Source: Verrucomicrobiota bacterium
Lineage (GTDB): Bacteria > Verrucomicrobiota > Verrucomicrobiia > Verrucomicrobiales > Verrucomicrobiaceae
Length of the DNA stretch: 64,000 nt
NCBI GenBank assembly: GCA_025360015.1
Contig: JANYCZ010000079.1
Coordinates: forward strand, 1-64,000
Reading direction: 5' to 3'
Each line of letters starts with the position of its first letter. The stretch's first letter is position 1. The notes below the pieces were generated by a model. The model was not told where the DNA came from. It did no database searches and saw nothing but the letters and a program-made list of their open reading frames with translations. The translations under genes were made by a program, and so were the position numbers. Positions 7,849 through 23,800 of the stretch are shown piece after piece.

Positions 7849-8760
7849 ATGCAGGTCCTTCGCTCCATCGACGCCCTTTCCTCTCTTCCCGGTCCCCTCG
7901 CGCTTGCTGTCGGTGTTTTCGACGGCATCCACCTCGGGCATCAGGAAGTCATCCGCGCTGCGCAGGAGCATGCCACGCAGCACCATGGCACGGCGGTCGT
8001 TGTGACCTTCGATCCTCATCCTGTACAAGTGCTGCGCCCAAGTGCGGCCCCCAAACTGCTGTGCGGCCCGCGCCACCAGCAGCTCCTCCTTTCGCAGACA
8101 GGCATCGCCTGCCTGCTGGCCTGCCCATTTACCACCGAGACCGCCCAAACGCCTGCGCGCGAATTCATCCAGCAGCTCGTGGATGCCTCACGTCCGCTGG
8201 GCTGCATCTCCGTGGGCTACACTTGGAGCTTTGGCCACCGGCGGGAAGGCAACATCCATCTCCTCATGGAAATGGGGCAGGAGCATGGCTTCGCCGTGTA
8301 TGGCGTGCCCCCCCTGAAAATCGACACGCAAGTGGTCAGCAGCACCCTGATTCGTGAGGCGGTTTCCAACGGTGATTTCGCCAAAGCCGCCACATTTCTC
8401 GGCCGTGAATACTCCGTCTTTGGCCCCGTGATCGAGGGGCAAAAACTGGGCCGCCAGCTCGGCTTCCCCACCGCAAATGTGGCAGTGGAAAACGAGCAAC
8501 TCCCACCGCTGGGGGTGTATGCCGTGCAGGCGCGCGTGGATGCAGAATGGCTCCCTGCCGTGGCCAATCTCGGCCGCAGGCCCACCGTTGCCGCAGATGC
8601 CGAGCCCTCCCTCGAAGTCCACCTGCTCGACTGGAGCGGCGACCTCTATGGCAAAGACCTGGAGGTGCGCTTCACCCGCCACCTGCGCCGCGAGATGAAA
8701 TTCAGCGGGCTGGACGAGCTCAAGGCGCAGATCGCGCGCGATGTGGCGGCAGCAAAGTAG
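7849..8760 (+). CDS. ribF: bifunctional riboflavin kinase / FAD synthetase
   Basis: Makes FMN from riboflavin and ATP, then FAD from FMN and ATP. The N-terminal adenylyltransferase domain has GVFDGIHLGH at residues 22-31 and TFDPHP near 65. The C-terminal kinase domain (about 180-303) has GRQLGFPTANV, the conserved flavin- and ATP-binding segment, and ends with the RFTRHLRREMKFSGLDELKAQI-type helix. At 303 residues the length is typical. I chose the start MQVLRSIDAL because it matches family N-termini; an in-frame start 63 bases upstream would add an atypical tail. It converges on the ThuA-like gene across paired hairpins. Confidence 0.95.
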   Translation: MQVLRSIDALSSLPGPLALAVGVFDGIHLGHQEVIRAAQEHATQHHGTAVVVTFDPHPVQVLRPSAAPKLLCGPRHQQLLLSQTGIACLLACPFTTETAQTPAREFIQQLVDASRPLGCISVGYTWSFGHRREGNIHLLMEMGQEHGFAVYGVPPLKIDTQVVSSTLIREAVSNGDFAKAATFLGREYSVFGPVIEGQKLGRQLGFPTANVAVENEQLPPLGVYAVQARVDAEWLPAVANLGRRPTVAADAEPSLEVHLLDWSGDLYGKDLEVRFTRHLRREMKFSGLDELKAQIARDVAAAK

Positions 8761-8806
8761 CCTTGTTGCTGAGCAACAAGGGCTCCCCTGTTCCGCAGGA
8801 ACAGGG
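8761..8806. terminator. twin hairpins filling a convergent gap
   Basis: Two perfect 9-bp stems with 3-base loops lie back to back: CCTTGTTGC-TGA-GCAACAAGG (8761-8781) and CCCTGTTCC-GCA-GGAACAGGG (8786-8806). They occupy the entire 46 bases between the ribF stop and the stop of the convergent gene, with both stop codons at their edges. A bidirectional terminator is likely, though T-runs are short or absent. Confidence 0.6.
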
Positions 8807-9718
8807 CTACTTTGCCTTCGGCTTCGGCGCTTCCTGCTTCGGATAGCCTTCCAGCTTCACCACGCTCACCGCCGTTTCGGTGGGGAAGTCCGCCGGCACT
8901 GCTGCGGTGCGTTCCACCTTGCCGGTAGCGGCCCATTCGGTGCCGCGCTGCAGGATCGTGTAAAAGCCACGGTCTAGCATCGAGTAATCTGCATGGCCCA
9001 GCGTGGTGTGAAACACCCGGCCTTTCTGATAACTGAGCACCATGTTGTTGGGCTCGTTCACCGCTGAGAGATCGGACAGGGAGGAGCTCAGAATCTCCAC
9101 ATTTTCAGCGGGGCCGCGCAGCTTGCTGTACAGCTCGTCCTTCGCGTGCATCCAGCGCTTGGGCAGACCGCGCATGATCGGGTGCTCCGAGTTCTGAATC
9201 TCCACCACAAACTCATGCTGCGCGCCGTGCGCCCCGCCATTGCCTGCCACGGTGTCGCGGAAGAGCCTGCCGTCCTTCACATAGAGCCAGGGGCCGGACT
9301 TCTCATTGCGACCGCCCCAGCCGCCCACGCCGATCATGTCGTTGTATTCCTTCCACTCGGGAAAGGAATTGTTCGCCGCATGGACGGAGACAAAGCCGCC
9401 ACCGTCCGCCACATACTTCGTGAAGGCATCGCGCACATTCTGCGGCCAGGGCTCGCCATTGTAGTTGCTCACCACCGCCTGGTAGTCACTGAACATCGGC
9501 TTCCAGGCATGCCAGGCTTCCTTGGGCGATCCCTTGGGCGGCGTGGTGCTCACATCCACGGTGAAGGCACCGCTGCTCTCCAGGATGTTGCGCAGCACCG
9601 GCGTGGTGATCTCCCATTTGTGGTTGTTCTGACCGTCCACAATGAGGACTTTCAGCTTGTCGGCGGCGTGCAGACTGGTGACTGCACAAACGAGGAAGGA
9701 CAGGAGGATGGAGCGCAT
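8807..9718 (-). CDS. secreted ThuA-like domain protein
   Basis: A 303-residue protein with a signal peptide (MRSILLSFLVCAVTSLHAA) and a ThuA-like (trehalose-utilisation type) glutamine-amidotransferase-fold domain. Visible family features are LKVLIVDGQNNHKWE at the first beta strand, GGGFVSVHAANNSFPEW at the nucleophile-elbow region, and VLSYQKGRVFHTTLGHADYSM near the end. Such proteins are abundant in Planctomycetes and Verrucomicrobia, often linked to sugar degradation, but their reaction is not established. The tail EGYPKQEAPKPKAK is Pro/Lys-rich. An in-frame start at 9814 would put 32 residues before the signal peptide, so the ATG at 9718 is preferred. Confidence 0.85.
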   Translation of the reverse strand: MRSILLSFLVCAVTSLHAADKLKVLIVDGQNNHKWEITTPVLRNILESSGAFTVDVSTTPPKGSPKEAWHAWKPMFSDYQAVVSNYNGEPWPQNVRDAFTKYVADGGGFVSVHAANNSFPEWKEYNDMIGVGGWGGRNEKSGPWLYVKDGRLFRDTVAGNGGAHGAQHEFVVEIQNSEHPIMRGLPKRWMHAKDELYSKLRGPAENVEILSSSLSDLSAVNEPNNMVLSYQKGRVFHTTLGHADYSMLDRGFYTILQRGTEWAATGKVERTAAVPADFPTETAVSVVKLEGYPKQEAPKPKAK

Positions 9719-9828
9719 GGTTGCGACGTTGCTATCAGCGCGGCGCGTTTTTGGCAAGAACGAACGCATGATCCAATCCGTATTAGGCCTTGACCCCTCG
9801 TGCTGTTCCCACACGGTGGGTCTTCTCG

Positions 9829-11103
9829 ATGCCCCTGTTTGTTGCCTTCCTTCTCTATTTTGCGCTGCTGATGCTGCTCGCGGTCATTTCCGCTGCGGAA
9901 ACAGCCATCCACAGCGCGCGTGACCTCGAAGCTCAACTGCTCGCCGCCGGCGAGGGGGCGGTGGCCGAAAGGCTGCGCGCCATCACCGCCAATCCTTTTG
10001 CGCAGCTGCACCGCACGCTGCTGCTGTCTGCGGCGCTAAATCTCGCCCTCGCGGCGCTCGGCCTCTGGATTGTCACCACGCCGCTGCGGGCCTTGGGGTG
10101 GAATGCGTGGCTCACCTCATCTATCTTATTTTTGGCCACGGTCCTGCTAGGAGATATGGCTCCCAAATTTTTTGCCGCTCGCAATCCCTCCGTGGTTCTG
10201 CTCGGCAGCCTGCGTCTGCTCCACCCGCTGCGCAACGTGCTCGACCCCCTCGCCTCCCTGGTGGACCGCACCACCGACATGCTGCTGCAAAAGTTCGTCA
10301 CCCGCCACGTGAAGGTGCGCATGCCGGTGACGCGGGATGAATTTGAAACCCTGGTGGAAATGCGTCAGGAGCAGGGCCTGCTGGACAGCGATGAGAGCGC
10401 CATGATCCATGAAGCGCTCGACATCGAGGCGCTCACCGTGCGCGACTGCATGATCCCGCGCGTGGATCTCGCGCTCATGAGCAGCGATGACACGCCGCAG
10501 AAAACCACCGCCATCCTTGAGAAATCCGCCAGCCGCTTCGTCATCGTTTACGGCGAGACGCCGGACTCTGTGGAAGGCGTGATGGACACCGGGGCCTGGA
10601 AGCTCGCGAACCGCCCGGAGTGGCGCACGCTCATGCGCGCCCCCTCTTTTGTACCTGAAACCATGCCCGTGCTCGAAGCGCTGGAGCATCACCTGCAAAG
10701 CGACGAACAGCCCGTGCTCATCGCGGATGAATACGGCGGGCTTGAGGGCATGATCACGCGCCGGGAGATCGCCGACTGGCTGCTCTATGAAGCCGCACCC
10801 TGGCATGGCGAGACCTCGGAGATCCGCGATCTCGGCGGCGGTCGCTTTCTGCTGGATGGCGGCACCCGTCTGGACCACATCAAAGAAGAACTCGATGTCG
10901 ATCTCAATCTCGATCTGGATGTAGGCGGCATCGACACCATCGGCGGGCTGGTCTTCAATCAGCTCGGCCATGTGCCCAAGCCCGGCGAACGCATCAGCCT
11001 AGACAGCGCCGATCTCAAGGTGCGCCGCATCGTGCGCGCCCGCATTCAGGAGGTGGAGCTGCGCCTCAAACCCAAACCCGCTGCGGACGCCGCCACTGTA
11101 TGA
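9829..11103 (+). CDS. CNNM/CorC-type membrane protein with CBS domains
   Basis: A 424-residue member of the hemolysin-related/CorC-HlyC family, thought to act in Mg2+/Co2+ export or cation homeostasis. The N-terminal DUF21/CNNM membrane domain (about 1-150) has four hydrophobic segments and SAAETAIHSA. A paired CBS module (about 190-320) includes VRDCMIPRVDLALMSSDDT. The C-terminal CorC/HlyC domain is about 345-420 (GGIDTIGGLVFNQLGHVPKPGE). I chose the start MPLFVAFLLYF so that the first membrane span begins the protein. It overlaps the next gene by 4 bases (ATGA), implying translational coupling with a second, shorter CNNM-like protein. Confidence 0.9.
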   Translation: MPLFVAFLLYFALLMLLAVISAAETAIHSARDLEAQLLAAGEGAVAERLRAITANPFAQLHRTLLLSAALNLALAALGLWIVTTPLRALGWNAWLTSSILFLATVLLGDMAPKFFAARNPSVVLLGSLRLLHPLRNVLDPLASLVDRTTDMLLQKFVTRHVKVRMPVTRDEFETLVEMRQEQGLLDSDESAMIHEALDIEALTVRDCMIPRVDLALMSSDDTPQKTTAILEKSASRFVIVYGETPDSVEGVMDTGAWKLANRPEWRTLMRAPSFVPETMPVLEALEHHLQSDEQPVLIADEYGGLEGMITRREIADWLLYEAAPWHGETSEIRDLGGGRFLLDGGTRLDHIKEELDVDLNLDLDVGGIDTIGGLVFNQLGHVPKPGERISLDSADLKVRRIVRARIQEVELRLKPKPAADAATV

Positions 11104-12035
11104 CCTGGCTCCTGCTCATTCTCTGCCTTGTCCTTTCCTTCATGCTCTCCGGCCTGGAGAGCGCGGTCATGGCCGTCAGCCGTGTGCGCGTACGCCATGC
11201 GGCGAGTGAAGGCGACCGCCGCGCGCGCGGGCTGCTGCCGCTGCTGGAAGATCGCGATGCGCTGATCGGCTGCATCACCGTGGCCAATCACCTCACCAAT
11301 CTCGGCGCGTTTCTGCTCGTCGCTTTTCCCGTCATCCATCATGCGAGCCTGTGGGTCTCCGCGCTGGCCTTCACCCTCGCGCTGCCGGTCTTTCTCATCG
11401 GCCTGGAGGTCATGCCGAAGAAGCTCTTCCGCAGCTATCCCTTCCGCTCCATGCGCAGCGTCTCGCCGCTGGTCCATCTCGTCGGTCTGGCACGTCCCTT
11501 GTTCCGCGTGGTGGCGGGCAAACCAACGATCAGCCCCGGCGAAGTCTCCAATGAAGCACGCCAAACACGCGGGCGTGACGATTTGAAGGCGCTGGCGCAG
11601 GCGCTCGCGGCCCAGCAGCAGCTTTCCCCGAATGCGACGCATCTCATCGAGCGTGTGCTCGACTATAAAAAGCTGCGCACCGCCGATCTCATGCAGCCGC
11701 TGGCACGCAGCGTCGCCCTGGCGGCGGAGATCCCGCTCAGCACGGCCCTGATCGTGGCTCGTGAGGAGAACTGCACCCTGCTCCCAGTGCTGGGAGAGAA
11801 CGGCAGCTTCATCGGCCTGCTCGACACCACGGACCTCCCCGCCGTCATTCCGCCTGACCGCCTCGTGCGCCACCACATGCGCACACTAGATGCCATGCCC
11901 GCGAGTCTGCCCGCCCTGCACACCCTGCAGCGCATGCGCAAATCCGGCCGCCGCCTCGCCATCGTGGTGGATGAGCGTCAGCAGCCGCTGGGTCTCATCA
12001 CGGAAGAGCGGCTGCTGGAGCCGCTGATGCACTGA
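11100..12035 (+). CDS. second CNNM-type membrane protein, short form
   Basis: A 311-residue partner of the upstream gene with the same architecture, minus the CorC/HlyC C-terminal domain. The DUF21 membrane domain (about 1-130) includes SGLESAVMAVSRVRVRHAASEGD and PVFLIGLEVMPKKLF. The CBS-pair region (about 185-308) ends VVDERQQPLGLITEERLLEP. Paired CNNM genes with a 4-base overlap are common in Verrucomicrobia and Planctomycetes genomes and may form a heterodimeric transporter; that is an inference. Downstream is an array of TTGAC decamers and rdgB. Confidence 0.85.
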   Translation: MTWLLLILCLVLSFMLSGLESAVMAVSRVRVRHAASEGDRRARGLLPLLEDRDALIGCITVANHLTNLGAFLLVAFPVIHHASLWVSALAFTLALPVFLIGLEVMPKKLFRSYPFRSMRSVSPLVHLVGLARPLFRVVAGKPTISPGEVSNEARQTRGRDDLKALAQALAAQQQLSPNATHLIERVLDYKKLRTADLMQPLARSVALAAEIPLSTALIVAREENCTLLPVLGENGSFIGLLDTTDLPAVIPPDRLVRHHMRTLDAMPASLPALHTLQRMRKSGRRLAIVVDERQQPLGLITEERLLEPLMH

Positions 12036-12060
12036 GGGGAGAAGCCGGAGTTTACGGTGG

Positions 12061-12095
12061 TTGACGATTGTTGACTGTGGTTGACGATGGTTGTC
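12061..12095. repeat. 10-bp phased TTGAC array upstream of rdgB
   Basis: TTGAC begins at 12061, 12071 and 12081, with TTGTC at 12091, so the spacing is exactly 10 bp. The preceding sequence GGAGTTTACGGTGG resembles that before the similar array at 13632. The helical phasing suggests a protein-binding array, or overlapping -35 elements for rdgB (start 12112). Confidence 0.5.
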
Positions 12096-12111
12096 TCCCA
12101 TTCCGCATTCT

Positions 12112-12708
12112 ATGTCTCAACTCGTCTTCGCCACTTCCAACGCTCACAAGACCGAAGAAGTCGCCGCCATTCTCGGCGGTGACTGGCAGGTCGAAGATCT
12201 TCGCGCCCACCCCAGTGTCACGCTGGATGAAGAAACCGGCGATACCTTTGAAGCCAATGCCATCATCAAGGCAGTAAGCGGCAGCCGTGCGGTGCCGGGA
12301 CTGCTGGTGCTGGCGGATGATTCAGGCTTGGAGGTCGATGCACTGGGCGGCGCGCCCGGAGTGCGCAGCGCGCGCTATGCGGGAGACAACGCCAATGCCG
12401 CTGACAACCGCGCGAAATTGAAGACCGAACTCGCCAAACTGCCGCAGGACGGCCCTTTCCCTGGACGCTTTCAATGCTGCATGGTTTTGGCACGAGATGG
12501 CGTGGTGCTGCATGTCACGCAGAGCAGTGTGGAAGGCCGCCTGCTCACGCAGGAAGAGGGCGCGGGCGGCTTTGGGTATGATGCGCTTTTCATTCCTGAG
12601 GGCTTTACCGAGACGTTCGGTGTCCTGCCGGCAGAAACCAAGAACCAGCTCAGCCACCGGGCCCGCGCTCTTGCGGCCATGAAGGAACAACTCGCCTCTC
12701 TTGCCTGA
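12112..12708 (+). CDS. rdgB: dITP/XTP pyrophosphatase
   Basis: Hydrolyses non-canonical purine triphosphates (dITP, XTP) to monophosphates, keeping them out of DNA and RNA. The 198-residue protein is the usual RdgB/HAM1 length. Motifs are ATSNAHKTEEV (residues 6-16, substrate loop), FEANAIIKA, LADDSGLEVDALGGAPGVRSARYAG (metal and base binding) and GGFGYDALFIPEG. The end, KNQLSHRARALAAMK, matches the conserved SHR base-recognition motif. The start ATG at 12112 places the beta1 strand correctly. The next gene begins 4 bases after the stop, indicating an operon. Confidence 0.97.
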   Translation: MSQLVFATSNAHKTEEVAAILGGDWQVEDLRAHPSVTLDEETGDTFEANAIIKAVSGSRAVPGLLVLADDSGLEVDALGGAPGVRSARYAGDNANAADNRAKLKTELAKLPQDGPFPGRFQCCMVLARDGVVLHVTQSSVEGRLLTQEEGAGGFGYDALFIPEGFTETFGVLPAETKNQLSHRARALAAMKEQLASLA

Positions 12709-12712
12709 GCTT

Positions 12713-13612
12713 ATGCGTCTTCCTGCATTCATCATCCTCCTTGCGCTCACAGGCTGCGCTACGCCGCCACCACCACGGCCTGCGCCGGTCATGACTGTCG
12801 CGCCTGAGCCGGAGCTGCCGCCCCTCGCTCCGCGCTATCCCTCGGCGGATGAAGTGCCTGTACAAGCCCCAGCCTCAACTCCGGCCCCGCCGAGCAAGGC
12901 AGGCAGTTGGACCGCCATCTCCAAGTTCAATGGTCAGCCGCTCTTCGGCGGGGCCTCGGCGATGGAATACACCATCGGCCGCCAAGGCCACTCCTTCAGC
13001 CTGCAACTGGTGATCTTCGACAGCCGCCAGTTTGATCTTCACGTCATCGACCAGCCCAAAGACTGGTCCGGTGGCAGCCTCATCACCGAATGCATGCGCG
13101 GTGCTGCAGCCGTGGCGGGTGTGAATGGCGGCTTCTTCACGCCTGAATTCACCCCCATGGGCCTCATGATCTCCAAGGGCCACCGCACCGGTGCCTGGCA
13201 GACCGGTCCGCTGCTCACCGGCGCGGTCGTGGTCACCTCACATCCCCAGCTCCTCTGGAACGCCGAGGTGCATCCCAATGAAGCGCGTGAGCTGGTGCAG
13301 GCTGGCCCGCGTCTGGTGGACAACGGCCAGGCGGTGTCCGGGCTCGACCAGCGCAAGCACAGCACCCGCACCTTCATCGCCACGGACGGCGGTCATCAGT
13401 GGCTGCTCGGGCTCGCCCACGACATCAGTTTGAGCGAGCTCGCCGAGCTCCTCTCCACCCCCGGCCTCATGCCTGCTTTCACCGTGAACCGCGCCCTCAA
13501 TCTCGACGGCGGCCATTCCTCCGCCCTCTACTACCGCACCAATGATGGCCGCGAGCACACCCATCCAGGCTGGAGCACTGTGAGGAACTATCTTGGCATT
13601 GTGCCCAAGTAA
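12713..13612 (+). CDS. lipoprotein with phosphodiester glycosidase (NAGPA) domain
   Basis: A 299-residue exported lipoprotein. The lipobox LTGC ends a short signal peptide (residues 1-17), followed by a Pro-rich linker (to about 65). The globular part matches the phosphodiester glycosidase/NAGPA fold also found in bacterial exopolysaccharide-associated proteins: VAGVNGGFFTPEFTPMGLMISKG, GPRLVDNG and the C-terminal LNLDGGHSSALYYR. Family members remove or modify sugars linked through phosphodiesters, but the substrate here is unknown. It starts 4 bases after rdgB. The lipobox supports envelope location and LspA processing. Confidence 0.88.
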   Translation: MRLPAFIILLALTGCATPPPPRPAPVMTVAPEPELPPLAPRYPSADEVPVQAPASTPAPPSKAGSWTAISKFNGQPLFGGASAMEYTIGRQGHSFSLQLVIFDSRQFDLHVIDQPKDWSGGSLITECMRGAAAVAGVNGGFFTPEFTPMGLMISKGHRTGAWQTGPLLTGAVVVTSHPQLLWNAEVHPNEARELVQAGPRLVDNGQAVSGLDQRKHSTRTFIATDGGHQWLLGLAHDISLSELAELLSTPGLMPAFTVNRALNLDGGHSSALYYRTNDGREHTHPGWSTVRNYLGIVPK

Positions 13613-13631
13613 GAAGGGGAGTTTACTGAGG

Positions 13632-13662
13632 TTGACGGCTGTTGACGATGGTTGACCGTTGA
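13632..13662. repeat. 10-bp phased TTGAC array, second copy
   Basis: TTGAC at 13632, 13642 and 13652, followed by TTGAG at 13659, preceded by GGGAGTTTACTGAGG as at the first array. It lies about 70 bp before the next gene and just ahead of the repeated leader at 13697. Confidence 0.5.
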
Positions 13663-13696
13663 GGGTCCAATCTGCGCGTGATCTGCCCTCTCAGCT

Positions 13697-13733
13697 CATT
13701 CGACATTTGTCATTCTGATTTCGTCATTTCCCC
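13697..13733 (+). promoter_or_regulatory. repeated leader CATTCGACATTTGTC... before a start codon
   Basis: The sequence CATTCGACATTTGTCATTCT continues with GATTTCGTCATTTCCCC and runs straight into the ATG at 13734. A close copy occurs before smc (38255-38289), and a related one before prmC on the minus strand (46843-46888). There is no Shine-Dalgarno sequence. This may be a translation-enhancing or regulatory leader. Confidence 0.45.
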
Positions 13734-14807
13734 ATGTCTCCTTCCTCCAAAACTTTCCTCCTTGATCTGCTCGCCACGCCCAGCCCCAGCGGGTTTGAGG
13801 AGCGTGGTCAGCGCAAGTGGATGGCGTATGCACGGCAGTTTGCAGACCGCGTGGAGAGTGATTCCTACGGCAGCGCCTGGGCCACGCTGGAAGGCGGCAA
13901 GGATGGGCGCTGCATCATGTTTGAAGCCCATGCCGATGAGATCGGCTACATGGTCCGCCACATCTCCGCCGAAGGTTTTATTTATGTGGACCGCATTGGC
14001 TACGCAGACGCCGCCACAGCACGCGGCCGACGGGTGGAGATCTTTGGCGACAAGGGCACCGTGCGTGGTGTCATCGGCAACATCGCCATTCACATCCGTG
14101 GCAGCAGTGACGACAAAGTCCCGAAGGTGCATCATCTTGCCATCGACATTGGAGCCTCCAGCGCCAAGGAAGTCGCCAAGGCGGGCATCCGTATCGGACA
14201 TCCCGCTGTGTATGCCGATGGCGTCGAAGAACTCGGAACCAACAAGCTCTGCGGCCGCGCTTTGGACAACCGCATCGGCGGCTTCATCATCGCCGAAGTC
14301 ATCGCCCGCCTCAGCAAGCGCAAAGCCCGCCTGCCCTCCACCGTGTATGCCGTGAACGCCGTGCAGGAGGAGATCGGTGGCAATGGGGCCGCGATGGTCA
14401 CTCACCGGCTCATGCCCGATGTCGCCATCGTGCTGGATGTCACCCACGCCACCGACACCCCGGAGATCAATGAAAAGAAACACGGGAATGTGAGTCTCGG
14501 CGGCGGCCCCACGCTCACGCATGGGGCCGCGAATCACATCGAGGTGGTGAAGCGGCTCATCGAGGTCGCTGAGAAAAGCGGCATCGCCGTGCAGCACGAA
14601 GCCTCCTCACGCACCACCGGCACGGATGCGGATGTCATCTTCACGCAGCAGCAAGGTATTCCCAGCGCCCTGGTCTCCCTGCCCCTGCGCTACATGCACA
14701 GCGTCGTAGAAATGGCGCACCTCGATGACGTGGAGCACACCATCCAGCTCCTCGTCGCCTTTGCGGAAAGCGTGAAGGCAAAAGACGATTTCCGCGTGCG
14801 GTTGTAA
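13734..14807 (+). CDS. M42 family aminopeptidase (glutamyl aminopeptidase / TET-like)
   Basis: A cytoplasmic dinuclear-metal aminopeptidase of 357 residues, the typical M42 length. Metal-ligand motifs are visible in order: FEAHADEIGYMV (first His, near residue 65), GRALDNRIGG (bridging Asp, near 180), VNAVQEEIGGNGA (catalytic Glu pair, near 214) and LDVTHATDTPE. The final ligand is in RYMHSVVEM near 324. Such enzymes trim peptides produced by proteases. The gene is monocistronic by spacing, preceded by a TTGAC array and a repeated leader, and followed by a convergent CsbD-like gene. Confidence 0.93.
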   Translation: MSPSSKTFLLDLLATPSPSGFEERGQRKWMAYARQFADRVESDSYGSAWATLEGGKDGRCIMFEAHADEIGYMVRHISAEGFIYVDRIGYADAATARGRRVEIFGDKGTVRGVIGNIAIHIRGSSDDKVPKVHHLAIDIGASSAKEVAKAGIRIGHPAVYADGVEELGTNKLCGRALDNRIGGFIIAEVIARLSKRKARLPSTVYAVNAVQEEIGGNGAAMVTHRLMPDVAIVLDVTHATDTPEINEKKHGNVSLGGGPTLTHGAANHIEVVKRLIEVAEKSGIAVQHEASSRTTGTDADVIFTQQQGIPSALVSLPLRYMHSVVEMAHLDDVEHTIQLLVAFAESVKAKDDFRVRL

Positions 14808-14871
14808 GCATACCCCTCTTCCGGCATTGCCAATGCATCTCCACGCTTCATGCGAGGAGGGCTCTACCATC

Positions 14872-15135
14872 CTAGTTTTCCCTGCACCGTGAAGATGCAC
14901 CCGAACACGGCACCCATTTCGAGGATGGATCAATCTGCTGCCACAGGTCCTCGCACTCTCTCCTGGCTCTTTTAATGGCCGCGCGTTTTTCGCCGGTCTT
15001 TCTCTGGATGCGTCCCAGGAATTCCTCCGTCTTGCCTTCACAATACTCCAGATCGTCACCCGTCAGCAGAGCCCATGCCTGCTTGAGCTTGCCTTTGATA
15101 ATGTTCAGGCCGCCTTGGATGAGGATCGTGTTCAT
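14872..15135 (-). CDS. CsbD-like stress protein
   Basis: An 87-residue protein whose N-terminal 55 residues match the CsbD family: NIIKGKLKQAWALLTGDDLEY and CEGKTEEFLGRIQRKTGE. CsbD proteins are small, general-stress-induced proteins in Bacillus and Proteobacteria; the biochemical role is unknown. The C-terminal extension (about 60-87), with WVPCSGASSRCREN, is outside the family core and contains two cysteines. A perfect hairpin lies 29 bases upstream of the start (15164-15182) and could be regulatory. Confidence 0.85.
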   Translation of the reverse strand: MNTILIQGGLNIIKGKLKQAWALLTGDDLEYCEGKTEEFLGRIQRKTGEKRAAIKRARRECEDLWQQIDPSSKWVPCSGASSRCREN

Positions 15136-15163
15136 GAGCGTAAGAATAAGTGGCTGGAGTCGG

Positions 15164-15182
15164 ATGCCGCATTCTGCGGCAT
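15164..15182. repeat. perfect hairpin upstream of the CsbD-like gene
   Basis: ATGCCGCA-TTC-TGCGGCAT forms a perfect 8-bp stem in the region where the promoter of the minus-strand CsbD-like gene should lie. It could be an operator or one more REP-type palindrome. Confidence 0.4.
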
Positions 15183-15293
15183 GGTTGTCTCACCCATGAT
15201 TCGTCCCCACGTCCTCGGCTGGACGCCTGAGCCATGTCTCAGGAAAAGGAGGGTCCCGCTAAAGACTCGCCTGATCCCACAAGCTTAGTACGC

Positions 15294-15330
15294 AAAACCG
15301 CCTCCGCCGGTTTGCACCGAGGGAGGCGGG
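15294..15330 (-). terminator. intrinsic terminator after rpoC
   Basis: On the minus strand the arms CCCGCCTCC and GGAGGCGG enclose a loop of about 16 bases, and the stem is followed by TTTTG. It lies 25 bases beyond the rpoC stop and probably ends the ribosomal protein - RNA polymerase transcription unit. Confidence 0.7.
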
Positions 15331-15354
15331 TAAGGTTTGAACTGACGGGCGGGC

Positions 15355-19494
<4,140 letters not shown>

Positions 19495-19548
19495 GATGTG
19501 TGGAGATGGGTGGCAGGTTTGTGCGCTGGGTTTCTGGGGGAAGACGGG

Positions 19549-23409
<3,861 letters not shown>

Positions 23410-23800
23410 AAGGCAGTGATGAGGCGGTTTAGGGGGCGATGGGCGGTGGCACGGGATGCGGAAGAGTGACTTCCGCGAAGCAACAAAGGAGCAATGTCAG
23501 GCGGCCAGCCCGGCATTGCGTACGATTGTCGCGAAAACAAAGCAGCCGGAATCCAGGGGCAAGCCGGGATTCAGGCCATGAAAATGGTCAGAAACATGCG
23601 CCTCATCGCGAGCGGCCCCGGAACCGTAGCACTGGCTGCGGAGGTTCTGGCGGGGATCACGGGCGGTTGCGGGCATGCGATGTTACGAAACGAACAGAGG
23701 ATTGGACTGACTGACGCTAACTCTAACTGAAGGCTCCTGACCGCGCGGCGCTGCGGGTGATGGCAGACGCCACGCGGCAAAGAGCAGGAGGGAACGAGGA
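23410..23800 (-). promoter_or_regulatory. long rplL-rpoB spacer, possible attenuator or rpoBC promoter
   Basis: No credible gene lies in these 391 bases. On the minus strand a GC-rich stem (CCGCGTGGCG pairing with CGCCGCGCGG, about 23737-23776) lies shortly after rplL, without a T-run. In E. coli the corresponding spacer holds an attenuator and an RNase III site; by analogy this region may uncouple rpoBC from ribosomal protein expression. No clear -35/-10 pair is visible. Confidence 0.4.
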
